This document shows, in pieces, positions 1 through 9,021 of a DNA stretch of 46,336 nt. The first letter of the stretch is position 1. Each line of letters starts with the position of its first letter. Source of the stretch: an uncultured Flavobacteriales bacterium (GTDB lineage: Bacteria > Bacteroidota > Bacteroidia > CAIKAF01); the NCBI GenBank assembly GCA_903825395.1, contig CAIKAF010000009.1, positions 1 to 46,336 of the forward strand, written 5' to 3'. A model generated the notes under the pieces. The model did not search any database and was not told the DNA's origin. It saw nothing but the letters and a program-made list of their open reading frames with translations. The translations under genes were made by a program, and so were the position numbers.

Positions 1-2
1 AA

Positions 3-113
3 GAGAAGATTCTCCGTGACCGAATCAATATCCCTGACGGGTTGCTCCTCAGCAGAGCCCGTTTCCGTTTCTTGATTGGCAAAATGAAATTAAACACAAA
101 TTTGTATATTTAA
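3..113 (+). CDS. C-terminal fragment of an unknown protein (partial, cut by window start)
   Basis: An open frame enters from the left edge and ends at a TAA at 111-113, giving 36 residues that end in KMKLNTNLYI. The residue mix (charged helix, then RFRFLIGK) looks like real coding sequence, but the fragment is too short to assign a family. Its stop codon touches the likely left end of the IS5-type remnant that follows, so its natural C-terminus may have been altered by that insertion. It could also be a chance open frame. Confidence 0.35.
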   Translation, partial: EKILRDRINIPDGLLLSRARFRFLIGKMKLNTNLYI

Positions 114-1354
114 AACCTGTCCTAAAAATGGGGTGGTTACACTTTGTAAGTGACTTCGTTGGGCGTAGAACTAAGAAAAACAAGTTTTTCAATCAGATTG
201 ACTCGGTAATCGATTGGCAACCTATTGAAAAAGAGATTAATAAAGCGTACAAGAAAGGCAGTGATATTGTTGGCCGGAAAGCTTATCGTGGCATTATGCT
301 CTTTAAGATGCTTTTGGTTGGAATTTGGTATGGTTTATCGGATGAGCGCACCGAAGAAATGGTATGCGAGAATTTATCTGCCAGTAAATTCTGCGGGCTT
401 TAAGTAGAGGACGATGTTCCGGACCACAGCGTGCTAAGTCGTTTTAGAAGGGAGCTGACGGGAAAGCGGGCCTTTGACCGTATTTTCAACAAGGTAAATA
501 AACAGCTCAAGGAAAAAATGGTATTGGTTTAAGGGTGTGTTAAAGTAGACGCGAGCATTACCGAAACGCCCTTAATACCAAGTTCCAAACCAACATTCGT
601 AATGGCCGAAGATCGGGAAGAAGATAATAGAAATCAAGACGACGTTGACGCAGAACAAAAGCAGCAAGAGCGGATTAAGGAAAACGATACTGGGGCAGAT
701 TATGAGGCGAGGTAGTTGAAAAAAGGGAATAAGTCGAAGTACGGCTAAAAGAAGCATCATGCGGTTGATATCGAGGGGTTGGTTGTGGGAGTACACACAC
801 CAACAGCCAACGAACATGACAGCAATGGGCTAGAACCTCTCATCAAGAAGGTTGACCCAGATTTTTTGAAAAAGGAGTATACGCGGACAAGGGTTACAAG
901 GTTCCCAAAAACGATGAACGTTAAAATCAAAAGGGATAAAAAACAGAATACAGCGCAAAGCATACAGGAATAGACCATTGACAAAGTGGAAGAAGCTCTT
1001 TAATAAACTTATCAGCAAGTCAAGGTACGTGGTGGAACGTACTTTTTGGGGAATGAAACGTTGGTTTGGGGCAGGAGTAGCAAGATATAAAGGGCTAGCG
1101 CTAACCCACACACACAACAACTCTTGGAGGCTATCGCGTATAATTTGTACAGAACCCCAGGGATAATTATGTCCAGACCCGTATGAATATGAGAAATGGA
1201 CAAAAAATGAAGCTAAAAGGGTGAAAAAAGACGAAAAAATGGGGAATAAATCCCCGAAAGGTTCAAAATAAAAAAAGTAAAATCTAGAATTAGACCAAGA
1301 AAAAATCGCAATTAACATGAAGTCAGCATGTCAATTTTATTTTGCAAAGGTCTC
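112..1354 (+). mobile_element. Decayed IS5-family insertion sequence
   Basis: The stretch holds a broken IS5-type transposase (128 to about 1165). Its probable right end is TTTTGCAAAGGTCTC at 1340-1354. The reverse complement of that, GAGACCTTTGCAAAA, resembles the left-hand sequence AAAACCTGTCCTAAAA at 112-127, as expected for degenerate terminal inverted repeats. The resulting length of about 1.24 kb is normal for this family. The ends are inferred from this weak pairing, and no target-site duplication was identified. The transposase is not functional, so the element could only move if helped in trans. Confidence 0.6.
128..1165 (+). pseudogene. Degraded IS5-family transposase
   Basis: The frame starting at 128 encodes an IS5-type N-terminal domain, including FFNQIDSVIDWQPIEK and MLFKMLLVGIWYGLSDE. 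Same-frame stops follow near 401, 531, 714 and 747. Between the stops the reading continues with recognisable family segments: a DVPDHSVLSRFRREL-like DNA-binding part, the catalytic-core start VDASITETP, and AVHTPTANEHDSNGLEPLI. After about 975 the homology moves to another frame (SKSRYVVERTFWGMKRWFGAG). It shifts again for LLEAIAYNLYRTPG near 1130-1160. Several point nonsense mutations plus at least two frameshifts show old, neutral decay rather than programmed frameshifting. Confidence 0.85.
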
Positions 1355-1619
1355 GTAATTATTATAAAGCATTTTGAGCCGTATGTGATTCAAAAAAAAC
1401 AGCTCAGTTTGGCGTGCAAAATCCCTTGTTGTAATTTGAGTTAAAGTAGTCGCTATATTCACAGACGTGTCTTAAGATTATCTTAAATGGTTTCTTACAA
1501 TAATTATTAAGGTTTGAAGTGCAACTTGCATTTTAGATAATATTTCTAGCATAAAATCCTTTTTTTAGTAATTGGGGCAAGTAATTTTTTCTAAATTTAC
1601 CCTCTTAACGATAGCAGCC
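1355..1619. other. Intergenic AT-rich stretch without a recognised gene
   Basis: About 265 bp lies between the probable right end of the insertion-sequence remnant and the ATG of the large surface protein. It is AT-rich, has no convincing open frame, and must carry the promoter of the downstream gene. No clear TAnnTTTG box was singled out. No tRNA or structured RNA was seen. Confidence 0.5.
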
Positions 1620-4607
1620 ATGGTTGAACGAGCATTACTTTTCATATCTCTTTATCTGCCATTATTTTTGTATTCACAGCAACCAATATTTAACATGCCA
1701 TTAAGAAATGGAGTGTATAATATTGGTAACATCGACTTTGCATGGGACTACAAACCTTGCACTACTTTTGACCTCTGGATTGCATCTGACAGTTCTTTTT
1801 CTCAAAACTTACAAATTTACAATTCAATAAACAGTAACGTAAAAATTGGCATTTATTCGACAGGCATCTATTATACTAAAGTAAGGTGTTCGGGCGAAGC
1901 ATTTTCCTCGATCTCTAAATTTACCGTTATTGACCTCGCTAGTTCCGGCCAGCTAAAATTATGGTTGCGGGCCGATTCAGGCTTAATCCTCAATAATTCT
2001 AAGGTTGTCCATTGGATTAATTTGGCAGATACTAGTTTGATTTTTTCTCAGGGGGCAGATAACTTCCGGCCGACTTTTTTGCAATCAGGCCTTCTTGGAT
2101 ATCCAAGTGTAAGGTTTGGCATGAATAGCGCTTCAACTTGGTTGAATTTAAATGGGACTTTAACTTTAGATTCATTTTCTTTATTTCAAGTTGTACAGCA
2201 GGCTTCAACTACAAATACTTTGCAGTATTTTCTTGCAGGTCATCTTCAAGGTTTTATATGGGGTGGCACCTACAACAATTGTAATTTTGGAATCTACGAT
2301 GGAACGACCCTTATGATGCATTCTGCAGCTCAATCCACCTGGCCACGTGTTTTATCTCAATCAAAATCACATTTTTCAATAAATAATGCTTTTGTTGGGG
2401 TTAATTATTTGTTTGGAAGTGCTTTGGGTCAAATTTTGTTAACAACATTAGGGGCTCGAAGTGATGCTACAAATCCAGCATTTCAATTGTATGCCAATGG
2501 AGCTTGTTCTGAATTAATTTTATTTGAGAATAGTCTACCCCCATCAATCATGTCAAGCGTAAGTGAAATGCTAATGACTAGATTTTCAAAGCCTTTATTC
2601 TTGCCCTACGACACATTAGCTTGTGCGCCCAACGTTGTTTTTACCTTGCCGAATGATGGTAGCGTTGCTTCCGCTTTATGGTCAAATGGTTCTACTCAAC
2701 TTCAGTCCGTTTATAGTACCCCCGGCACCCATTGGGTAAGAGTGGTAAATCGATTTGGTGTTACCTTGACAGACACTTTCCGTGTTTCAGGCGTTTTCCC
2801 CGCACCCCTAGTTACTGAATCCGGCATCAAGCCCCTCTGCCTCGGTGACACCCTTTCTCAAGTGTACATGAACCCCGACCCCATCCAACCCTGGCAGTGG
2901 AATACGGGCTCTACCACTGACACCCTTAAAATTACCCGCCCAGGGCAATATTGGTTGCTGCAAACCGATTCTTCCGGATGCGTGCTCTCTTCCGACACCC
3001 TAGAAGTCATTAACCGAGTGGATTCCGAGATTGCCTTAAGCTTGGCCGGTTGTTCCGGCGACACCTCCCTTTTTTCAGCTCAAGCCGGCGATTTGCTGGG
3101 CAGCCCCATTGTGTTTTACGATTGGGATTTTGGACCGAACGGCAGCCTGGATACCTTTCATTTGGCTCAAGCCGCAACGGTTTTCAACCAGCCCGGCCCC
3201 CAAACCATTCGCCTGATTGCCTACAATTCCCTAGGCTGTCCCGACACAACCGCCCTGACCATTCAGGTGCCCGGAAGCCCAACGGCTCAATTTTCCCAGC
3301 CCCATGCCTGCGCAGGAACACCCATGCCCCTAAGCAACCAAAGCGTGATTCCCCCCGGCACCAATGTTAGTTCTTACCGTTGGGAGTATTGGAATGGGCA
3401 AAGTTCAAATCTGGTAGGGCCCCTACTGCATTTCAGCGATACGGGAATGTACCCCATTGCCCTGAAGGTGTTCTTGGCCAACGGATGTTCCGATTCCATT
3501 CAATCCAACCTTCATGTGTTTCGTCAGGTTAATGCACATTTTGTGTTGCCCTTTGACTCCCTATGTCAGTTTGCTCCCCTACCCCTGAGCGATGCAAGTA
3601 CCTATTTGAATTCAAGCCCCGGGCAAGCGGTTTGGCGGCTGGGCAGTACGCAAGCCGATACCGGCTTTGCCTTGCAACTAAACCCTTTGGAATCCGGCCT
3701 TTTGCCCTTGCGGCTGTCGGTAAAAAGCGCCGAGGGCTGTGTGGATAGCCTCCAAAAACAGGTTTGGGTGAATGCTACACCCCAAGCCGATATCGGATTA
3801 AGTCAACAATTGGGATTCCCCCCACTGGCTATTTCGGTGTGGGATGCCTCTGACAAATCCTACCCCGCGCGAACGTTTGGGCTGAATGGGCAGCAGTTCT
3901 GGAGCGATTCCTTGCTCAGCCTGAATCTTACCGATACGGGCTTGTATCGCTTTTCCTTATTGGTGACCGACAACTTGGGTTGCCGGGACTCCAGCACCAA
4001 AAACCTTAGGCTGATTCGGCCCGAACTGAGCACCGAAATTAAAAATCTGCGCTGCGAAAAAAAGGGCAGTTTGTATGCCCCGGACTTTGAATTGCAGAAC
4101 AGCAGTGTTTTGCTGCCCATTCAAAAAGAAAGTTTTGACTTTTGGGTGGAAAACAGCGCCACCATGCGCTGGGAAGACAGCGTTTTGGTGCCCCCCGGAC
4201 TGACGGTAGGCTTTCAATCTAAAGGCAGCTTAAACGCCCCGAAGTCGCCTCGATTCTGCTGTGTTAAGCCGGTGTCTCTGATTAGTGAATATGCGCCCGG
4301 GTTGTTTTTGAATGTTTCCGGCGAAACCACTTGCGCAGCACTGGTTGATCCTTTTTTCCTAGCCGATGTACAACCAAATCCAAGCCGGGGTGAAGTATTG
4401 GTCCGGTTCCATTTGTCGGCTCCAGGAAAGGTGTCATGGAGGGTGATTGGTGGCGATGGGAAGTCTGCGCTCCTAGGAGAAGGCGATTATGCCGCGGGCA
4501 TGCAGCAATTTAGTATTCCCGCAAAGACCTTGGCTCAGGGCAGCTATTCCCTTTTTATGACACAGGGAGACAATGTAGGTGTGAGCAAGTTTATCGTCTT
4601 GGAATAA
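1620..4607 (+). CDS. Large T9SS-secreted surface protein with LamG-like and PKD-like domains
   Basis: The protein is 995 residues from the chosen ATG, which begins a good signal peptide (MVERALLFISLYLPLFLYSQ). A TTG 48 bp upstream keeps the frame open but would spoil the signal. About residues 110-325 resemble the bacterial LamG/concanavalin-like module that begins LWLRADSG and carries an RPTFLQSG...PSVRFG region. Several PKD or Ig-like repeats follow, with motifs such as YDWDFGPNG, FNQPGPQTIRLIAYN and LFSAQAG. The last 80 or so residues (VQPNPSRGEVLVRF ... GSYSLFMTQG ... KFIVLE) form a type A T9SS sorting domain, so the protein should be exported and anchored to the outer surface. An adhesin or glycan-binding role is inference. 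The coding sequence is clearly AT-rich up to about 2750 and GC-richer after it, as if two parts of different origin were joined. Confidence 0.85.
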   Translation: MVERALLFISLYLPLFLYSQQPIFNMPLRNGVYNIGNIDFAWDYKPCTTFDLWIASDSSFSQNLQIYNSINSNVKIGIYSTGIYYTKVRCSGEAFSSISKFTVIDLASSGQLKLWLRADSGLILNNSKVVHWINLADTSLIFSQGADNFRPTFLQSGLLGYPSVRFGMNSASTWLNLNGTLTLDSFSLFQVVQQASTTNTLQYFLAGHLQGFIWGGTYNNCNFGIYDGTTLMMHSAAQSTWPRVLSQSKSHFSINNAFVGVNYLFGSALGQILLTTLGARSDATNPAFQLYANGACSELILFENSLPPSIMSSVSEMLMTRFSKPLFLPYDTLACAPNVVFTLPNDGSVASALWSNGSTQLQSVYSTPGTHWVRVVNRFGVTLTDTFRVSGVFPAPLVTESGIKPLCLGDTLSQVYMNPDPIQPWQWNTGSTTDTLKITRPGQYWLLQTDSSGCVLSSDTLEVINRVDSEIALSLAGCSGDTSLFSAQAGDLLGSPIVFYDWDFGPNGSLDTFHLAQAATVFNQPGPQTIRLIAYNSLGCPDTTALTIQVPGSPTAQFSQPHACAGTPMPLSNQSVIPPGTNVSSYRWEYWNGQSSNLVGPLLHFSDTGMYPIALKVFLANGCSDSIQSNLHVFRQVNAHFVLPFDSLCQFAPLPLSDASTYLNSSPGQAVWRLGSTQADTGFALQLNPLESGLLPLRLSVKSAEGCVDSLQKQVWVNATPQADIGLSQQLGFPPLAISVWDASDKSYPARTFGLNGQQFWSDSLLSLNLTDTGLYRFSLLVTDNLGCRDSSTKNLRLIRPELSTEIKNLRCEKKGSLYAPDFELQNSSVLLPIQKESFDFWVENSATMRWEDSVLVPPGLTVGFQSKGSLNAPKSPRFCCVKPVSLISEYAPGLFLNVSGETTCAALVDPFFLADVQPNPSRGEVLVRFHLSAPGKVSWRVIGGDGKSALLGEGDYAAGMQQFSIPAKTLAQGSYSLFMTQGDNVGVSKFIVLE

Positions 4608-4629
4608 GCCTCGCGGCTATCCTTACATA

Positions 4630-5319
4630 ATGTCGGTCACTTGCGCCATACACCAGCCCAATTTTTTGCCTTGGCTCGGGTATTTTTATAAAATTCAGTC
4701 GGCCGATGTTTTTATTTTTTTAGATTCTGTCCCTCTGTCCACCGGGGGGGCCTCGGCCATTACGCACCGAACCCGGATTCGGCTGGGCGAAAAAGAGCAT
4801 TTTCTGAGCTTACCCATGCAAAAAACTGGGGCAAAACGAATTCAAGACGAACGCATTGTACCCGGAAATCACCTTCAAAAACTAAAAAAAACCGTTGCCC
4901 AGTCTTATGCCAAAGCTCCTTACTTTAAACAAACCTGGCCGCTGTTGGAGTCGGTTCTATCCTATCCCTCATTAAGCCTTTCTGACTTCAACATTCATGG
5001 TATTGAATCGGTTTGCTCAGCACTGGGTTGGAGCCCAAGGCTGTTGCGCTCCTCTGATCTCGTTCAATCTTGGTCCCACATTCCTCAAAAATCCGAATTG
5101 CTCATTGCTTTGTGTCAACGTGTTGGCGCAGACCGCTATTTGGCTGGAGGGGGAGGCTCAAGAAATTACCTAGATATAGATTTGTTTCGTGCCGCGGGCA
5201 TTGAGGTGGTTTATTCTCCGTTTGTACACCCCATCTACCGCCAATTTGGAAACACATTCATTCCCGGGCTTAGTGCAATGGATGCCCTATTCCATGTTGG
5301 TTCGCTCCCAAGCCAATGA
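4630..5319 (+). CDS. WbqC family protein
   Basis: This 229-residue protein opens with the family signature AIHQPNFLPWLGYFYKI, followed by a DVFIFLDSVPLS strand and a TRIRL...FLSLPM segment. The C-terminal GLSAMDALFHVG is also typical. WbqC-like proteins sit in O-antigen and capsule loci and are thought to help make or transfer modified amino sugars, but the exact reaction is not settled. The length is normal and the frame intact. It starts 22 bp after the T9SS protein on the same strand, so the two may be co-transcribed. Its position just before the minus-strand glycan block fits a surface-polysaccharide role. Confidence 0.85.
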   Translation: MSVTCAIHQPNFLPWLGYFYKIQSADVFIFLDSVPLSTGGASAITHRTRIRLGEKEHFLSLPMQKTGAKRIQDERIVPGNHLQKLKKTVAQSYAKAPYFKQTWPLLESVLSYPSLSLSDFNIHGIESVCSALGWSPRLLRSSDLVQSWSHIPQKSELLIALCQRVGADRYLAGGGGSRNYLDIDLFRAAGIEVVYSPFVHPIYRQFGNTFIPGLSAMDALFHVGSLPSQ

Positions 5320-5419
5320 GTGTACACTTTTCTTTAAGAATTATACTGTCCATGATGATAAATGGGGGGCCCGGCTAATCCGATTTTATTGCCCAAAAGT
5401 TTGCAACGTACTCGCAATA

Positions 5420-5745
5420 CAACATTCCTTCTGTGAACTATGTGCCGACTTGGGGTTCTCATTTATGGTAAAAACCAATCAAGGCATAACCGCCCATTTT
5501 TTACTGCAAAGGCCGCAAAGGGAACCGCAAAGGGAGCAAAGGAGCCTCGGATTTCCTGGGCACATCTCGCTATAACTACATTCCCTCTGTGCCCTTTGTG
5601 TCGACTTGGAGTGCTTTGTGGTAAAAAAAACAATCACGGCATAACAGCCACAATGGGAGCAAAGGAGCCTCGAAATCCCTGCACACACTAGGCGGACTTC
5701 ATTCTCTTTGTTCCGACTTGAGGTTCTTTATGGTAAAAAACGGAA
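5420..5745. repeat. Cluster of CACAAAG-type intergenic repeats
   Basis: This gene-free stretch between convergent genes holds two full and one partial imperfect direct repeat unit of about 100-150 bp. Each carries a variant of CTTTGTGGTAAAAA (near 5460, 5615 and 5730). The exact 18-mer GGGAGCAAAGGAGCCTCG occurs at 5532-5549 and 5655-5672. GGCATAACCGCC and GGCATAACAGCC are matching inner pieces. The CAAAGGCCGCAAAGG tract near 5507-5535 is roughly the inverse of the CCCTTTGTG...CTTTGTGGT tract near 5595-5622, so a long imperfect hairpin is possible. Related TTTTACCACAAAG pieces occur at 22838 and 46083. Open frames across it on both strands are low-complexity and not believable genes. Confidence 0.7.
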
Positions 5746-5750
5746 GAAAA

Positions 5751-6902
5751 TTAAAGTTGTATCCTTTTCCCAAACTCCATAGGCCCAACCGTTCGAGTAG
5801 GCAAAAGATTAAATATCCGGCCCATCAATACAAAGAAAACGTGAATCCATTTGGACTTTTCCATACTCCGATAGGTGAAAAAATCTCTTTGTCTGGGTTT
5901 TGAAAGATAATATGGCCACCAACCTGTCAATCGGTGTTGAACTATTCCGGATTGATTTTCATAAAATGCAGCCTGAGCTTGGTTTATGAGCAATTCACTG
6001 AGCCAAGTTTTAACTACATCAGCCCGAAGGGGCGAGTGGGGATTTGTTGACAGCAAATGTTGAGCATAGTCCGGATAAGCCAACTTCATGGCCGGCAAAA
6101 AAGTGGGGGCATAGGCTCGTGCAAATCTCAATCGCATTGCCTTGGTTTCTATATCTGAAGCAGAACCGGGTCCCCAACCCTCCAGTTCGCTTTTGGAGTC
6201 GGCATGAAATCGAAAATTTGCCGTAATGGCCTCAGAAGAACGAACCCGTTCTTGGCCAAACGTCAACAAGAAACGAATCCACAAATCCAAATCCATAGAA
6301 TAATGGTACAGGGGATCTACCCCATTCAGGAGCCGTATGCATTCCATGCGGTAAAAAAGTCCCTGTTGGTTCAATCCGCGAACTGAAGCCGTTTCCCAAA
6401 CAGAGGGGAAAATTGAACAGGCTGAATTAACATATTCGATTTGATTTAATTTGACAATATTGGCCCTGCTGGTAAGTGCCAAGGCTTCCGTGTCTCGGAA
6501 TTGGGTTCCTATCAGATAGAGGGCTCCGGGCTCAAGCCAATCGTCCGAATTTAACCAATTAAATATTTGCCCCGTACAACGTGCAATCCCTTTGTTTAAG
6601 GCATCGCTTTGTCCTTTGTCTGGCTCGGACACCCAATGGGATATTAAACCTCGATAATGCTGTATTACCTGCATGGTTTCGTCGGTACTGCCCCCATCAA
6701 TGAGCACAACCTGCAAGTTCGGGTAGTTTTGAAGAAAAAGACTGCGTAAGGTTGTCTCTAAAAACCGCCCTTGCTGAAAACTAGGCACTACAATGCTGAT
6801 TTGCGGCCATGCCAAATGGGGTTCATATTCAACAAAAAAATCTTCTTCAACTAAGATTTTTTCAAACCCGAGCGGTTCGGGAAGAATAGCCGGCTGCTTC
6901 AT
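5751..6902 (-). CDS. Family 2 glycosyltransferase
   Basis: This is a 383-residue cytoplasmic GT-A type transferase. The nucleotide-sugar fold starts at about residue 35 (ISIVVPSFQQGRFLETTL). DGGSTD lies at 69-74 and the metal-binding DxD-like motif NSDD at about 118-121 (FNWLNSDDWLEPGAL). A basic C-terminal region follows, with no clear membrane helices. It probably adds one sugar to a lipid-linked surface glycan; donor and acceptor cannot be told. Its ATG overlaps the stop of the upstream FkbM gene by 4 bp, and with Wzt and Wzm it forms a tightly packed operon of which it is the last gene. Confidence 0.88.
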   Translation of the reverse strand: MKQPAILPEPLGFEKILVEEDFFVEYEPHLAWPQISIVVPSFQQGRFLETTLRSLFLQNYPNLQVVLIDGGSTDETMQVIQHYRGLISHWVSEPDKGQSDALNKGIARCTGQIFNWLNSDDWLEPGALYLIGTQFRDTEALALTSRANIVKLNQIEYVNSACSIFPSVWETASVRGLNQQGLFYRMECIRLLNGVDPLYHYSMDLDLWIRFLLTFGQERVRSSEAITANFRFHADSKSELEGWGPGSASDIETKAMRLRFARAYAPTFLPAMKLAYPDYAQHLLSTNPHSPLRADVVKTWLSELLINQAQAAFYENQSGIVQHRLTGWWPYYLSKPRQRDFFTYRSMEKSKWIHVFFVLMGRIFNLLPTRTVGPMEFGKRIQL

Positions 6903-7813
6903 TTGGAATTCAAATAGGCGCGTACTTGACCTAAATCTTTAACAGCAATTAAATTGCAATAATCGTAGGTGTTTCCGGCAGGTTCAGGCACCAATGTTTT
7001 TGTTTTTGGCAGGTAACGAAACCAGGAATATCCCAAATTCAGCAGGAAATCAAACAACTCGGTGCAGGTATGCCCTGCATGTTGTGCATTGGCTTCTGTA
7101 AATTCAACCAAAAAGACAGGCGCCCGATCCTGTGCAAGCCAATTTCTACCTCCTTGCAACACCTTTACTTCCCATCCTTCTACATCCAATTTAACCAAGC
7201 GTATGGAATTCGCCAAGTCCGGGCTTTCTATGCTCCATTCATCCAAGGTTTTGGTTTGCACGATTTCATGACCTGTTTTACCTCCCATAAATGGTTGAGC
7301 AAACGAATTGAAGGCATCAAAACCTTCTTCGGCAAGTTGCAAGGGCAATTCCCCTGTTTTGTCAGAAAAGGCCCAAGGTAAAATTTGTACGTCCTGTATG
7401 TTATTCAGGGCTAAATTCTCTTGTAGTTTACTCCGTGTTTTCGAGGCCGGCTCAACGGCCAAACAGGGTGCTGAACCCTGCAAAATTTTTGCTGCATGCA
7501 ATGAAAATAAGCCGACATTGGCTCCAATATCTAAAAATCCCATGCCGGGCTTTAAAAAATCCCACACAAACGCCAGTTCGTCTTCTTCAAATCCATTAAA
7601 AATAGCGAAGGAAAGTTGGTTGTTTTTTTCCAACATAATTCGAATTCCCCTGGGAAGTGAAAATGAAATACGGTCGGAATTGCCAAACTGCAAATCAAAC
7701 AAATAGCGTTGTTTCCAAGCTTTGAAATGCTGGGGCTTCAGCCTGCGCCAATGCCGGTAAATTTGCACCCGGTGCATCAAAAAATCCGCTATATGTAAAT
7801 CCACCTGTTTCAT
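6899..7813 (-). CDS. FkbM family SAM-dependent methyltransferase
   Basis: The protein has 304 residues with the class I SAM-binding motif FLDIGANVGLFS at about 93-104, then AVEPASKTRSKLQENLALN and a late KLDVEGWEVKVLQGG, which are hallmarks of the FkbM family. These enzymes O-methylate sugars, peptides or polyketides. In a Wzm/Wzt cluster the likely role is methylation of a glycan residue, sometimes as a chain-ending step. It lies 8 bp after wzt and overlaps the next GT2 gene by 4 bp, so translation is probably coupled. The sugar position modified cannot be inferred. Confidence 0.88.
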   Translation of the reverse strand: MKQVDLHIADFLMHRVQIYRHWRRLKPQHFKAWKQRYLFDLQFGNSDRISFSLPRGIRIMLEKNNQLSFAIFNGFEEDELAFVWDFLKPGMGFLDIGANVGLFSLHAAKILQGSAPCLAVEPASKTRSKLQENLALNNIQDVQILPWAFSDKTGELPLQLAEEGFDAFNSFAQPFMGGKTGHEIVQTKTLDEWSIESPDLANSIRLVKLDVEGWEVKVLQGGRNWLAQDRAPVFLVEFTEANAQHAGHTCTELFDFLLNLGYSWFRYLPKTKTLVPEPAGNTYDYCNLIAVKDLGQVRAYLNSK

Positions 7814-7821
7814 TTGAAATT

Positions 7822-9018
7822 CTATTCTAGGATGAAGGTGGCCTCATCATTAAACAGCCCCTGGTTGAGCGACGGAACGGCAAATCCCTCTTTCATCGGC
7901 GGGGCCACCACCACCAGTTGTTGCACATCTTCCGCTTGTTCAACCAAGACGCCCTTCGAGGTAAGGTAGGTTAGCATCATATAATTCGCAGGCATTAATT
8001 TCATGGCCGGCATACGAATACGAATGCGGTTTATCCCCGGCACGAACGAAAACCGTTGATGTTGAAACTCTGTCCAAACGGACAAAACACGCTGCCCCCC
8101 CATATCATTAAACCCTAAGGCAACACCCACATCTTCAAGGTGCTGTTGGGCAAAAAATTCCAAAACAAAGGAACACGGTCTGCTTTGTTGAACAATAGCT
8201 AGATGTTCCCCCTGTTCATTAAATATTTGAATGCTATTCAATTGTGCCAGAAAAGTACCCGTTCGTGTTGCTCCGGCCTGAGCAGATTGAAGACCTTGAA
8301 TGTATTGTTGAATCACCTCAGAGGTGGCTCCATCGGCCAGCAAGCGGCCTTGGTCCAGTAAAATAGCCCTAGGACACAATGCCTGAATGAAAGCCAAATT
8401 GTGCGATACAAACAAGATGGTTTTCCCTTCCCCCCTTGAAGCCATTTTCATCTTTTCAACACACTTTTTTTGAAATTCAGCATCGCCTACAGCCAATACT
8501 TCATCAATGATTAGAATTTCAGGGTCTAAGTGGGCGGCTACGGCAAATGCAAGTCGAACATACATACCGGAAGAATACCTTTTTACCGGTGTATCTAAAA
8601 ATTGTTCAACTCCGGCAAAAGCAACAATTTCATCGAGCCGCTGATGTACTTCCCACCTTCTCATCCCAAGAATAGCTCCATTCAGGAATACATTTTCACG
8701 GCCGGTCAAATCGGGATGAAACCCTGTTCCTACTTCCAGAAGGCTGGCCATACGGCCCTTTTGTTTGATTTTTCCTGTGGTTGGAGTTGTGATTCTTGAC
8801 AACAATTTAAGCAGTGTGCTTTTCCCGGCCCCGTTTCTGCCCAAAACGCCAAGCACCTCTCCTTGTTCCACGCCAAAAGAGACATCGTTTAATGCTTTAA
8901 TAGAATGGGGATATGGCGAAGCCGGATTTGAAAAAACCCGTCCAAGCCAACTTTTGCCATTTAGTTGGCCCAATTGGTACTCCTTACTTAGCCCTTCGAC
9001 AAATAACGCTGCTGCCAT
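7822..9018 (-). CDS. wzt: ABC transporter ATP-binding protein, polysaccharide export (Wzt-like)
   Basis: The protein has 398 residues. Walker A is GRNGAGKST at 60-68, the signature YSSGM is at 148-152, Walker B runs through ILIIDEVLAVGD at 168-179, and the switch histidine is in VSHN near 206. About residues 255-398 form an extra C-terminal beta-rich domain like the Wzt carbohydrate-binding domain, which in known systems recognises the finished, capped chain. It would power export of a lipid-linked polysaccharide across the inner membrane together with the adjacent permease, whose stop lies 3 bp upstream. The FkbM methyltransferase directly downstream fits a chain-capping and recognition scheme. 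Confidence 0.92.
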   Translation of the reverse strand: MAAALFVEGLSKEYQLGQLNGKSWLGRVFSNPASPYPHSIKALNDVSFGVEQGEVLGVLGRNGAGKSTLLKLLSRITTPTTGKIKQKGRMASLLEVGTGFHPDLTGRENVFLNGAILGMRRWEVHQRLDEIVAFAGVEQFLDTPVKRYSSGMYVRLAFAVAAHLDPEILIIDEVLAVGDAEFQKKCVEKMKMASRGEGKTILFVSHNLAFIQALCPRAILLDQGRLLADGATSEVIQQYIQGLQSAQAGATRTGTFLAQLNSIQIFNEQGEHLAIVQQSRPCSFVLEFFAQQHLEDVGVALGFNDMGGQRVLSVWTEFQHQRFSFVPGINRIRIRMPAMKLMPANYMMLTYLTSKGVLVEQAEDVQQLVVVAPPMKEGFAVPSLNQGLFNDEATFILE

Positions 9019-9021
9019 TCT

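Noticed and set aside
128-1165. Programmed frameshifting in the IS5-type transposase
   Set aside because: There are four in-frame stops plus at least two frame changes; programmed frameshifting would need one slippery site and otherwise clean frames.
830-1318. 162-residue open frame on the minus strand
   Set aside because: It lies antisense to the decayed IS5 transposase, is rich in Phe and Leu from AT-rich DNA, and shows no family motif.
5189-5691. Overlapping open frames on both strands downstream of the WbqC-like gene
   Set aside because: They start inside that gene in another frame or run through the repeat cluster, with repetitive Lys/Gly/Pro-rich products; they follow from the repeat, not from a gene.
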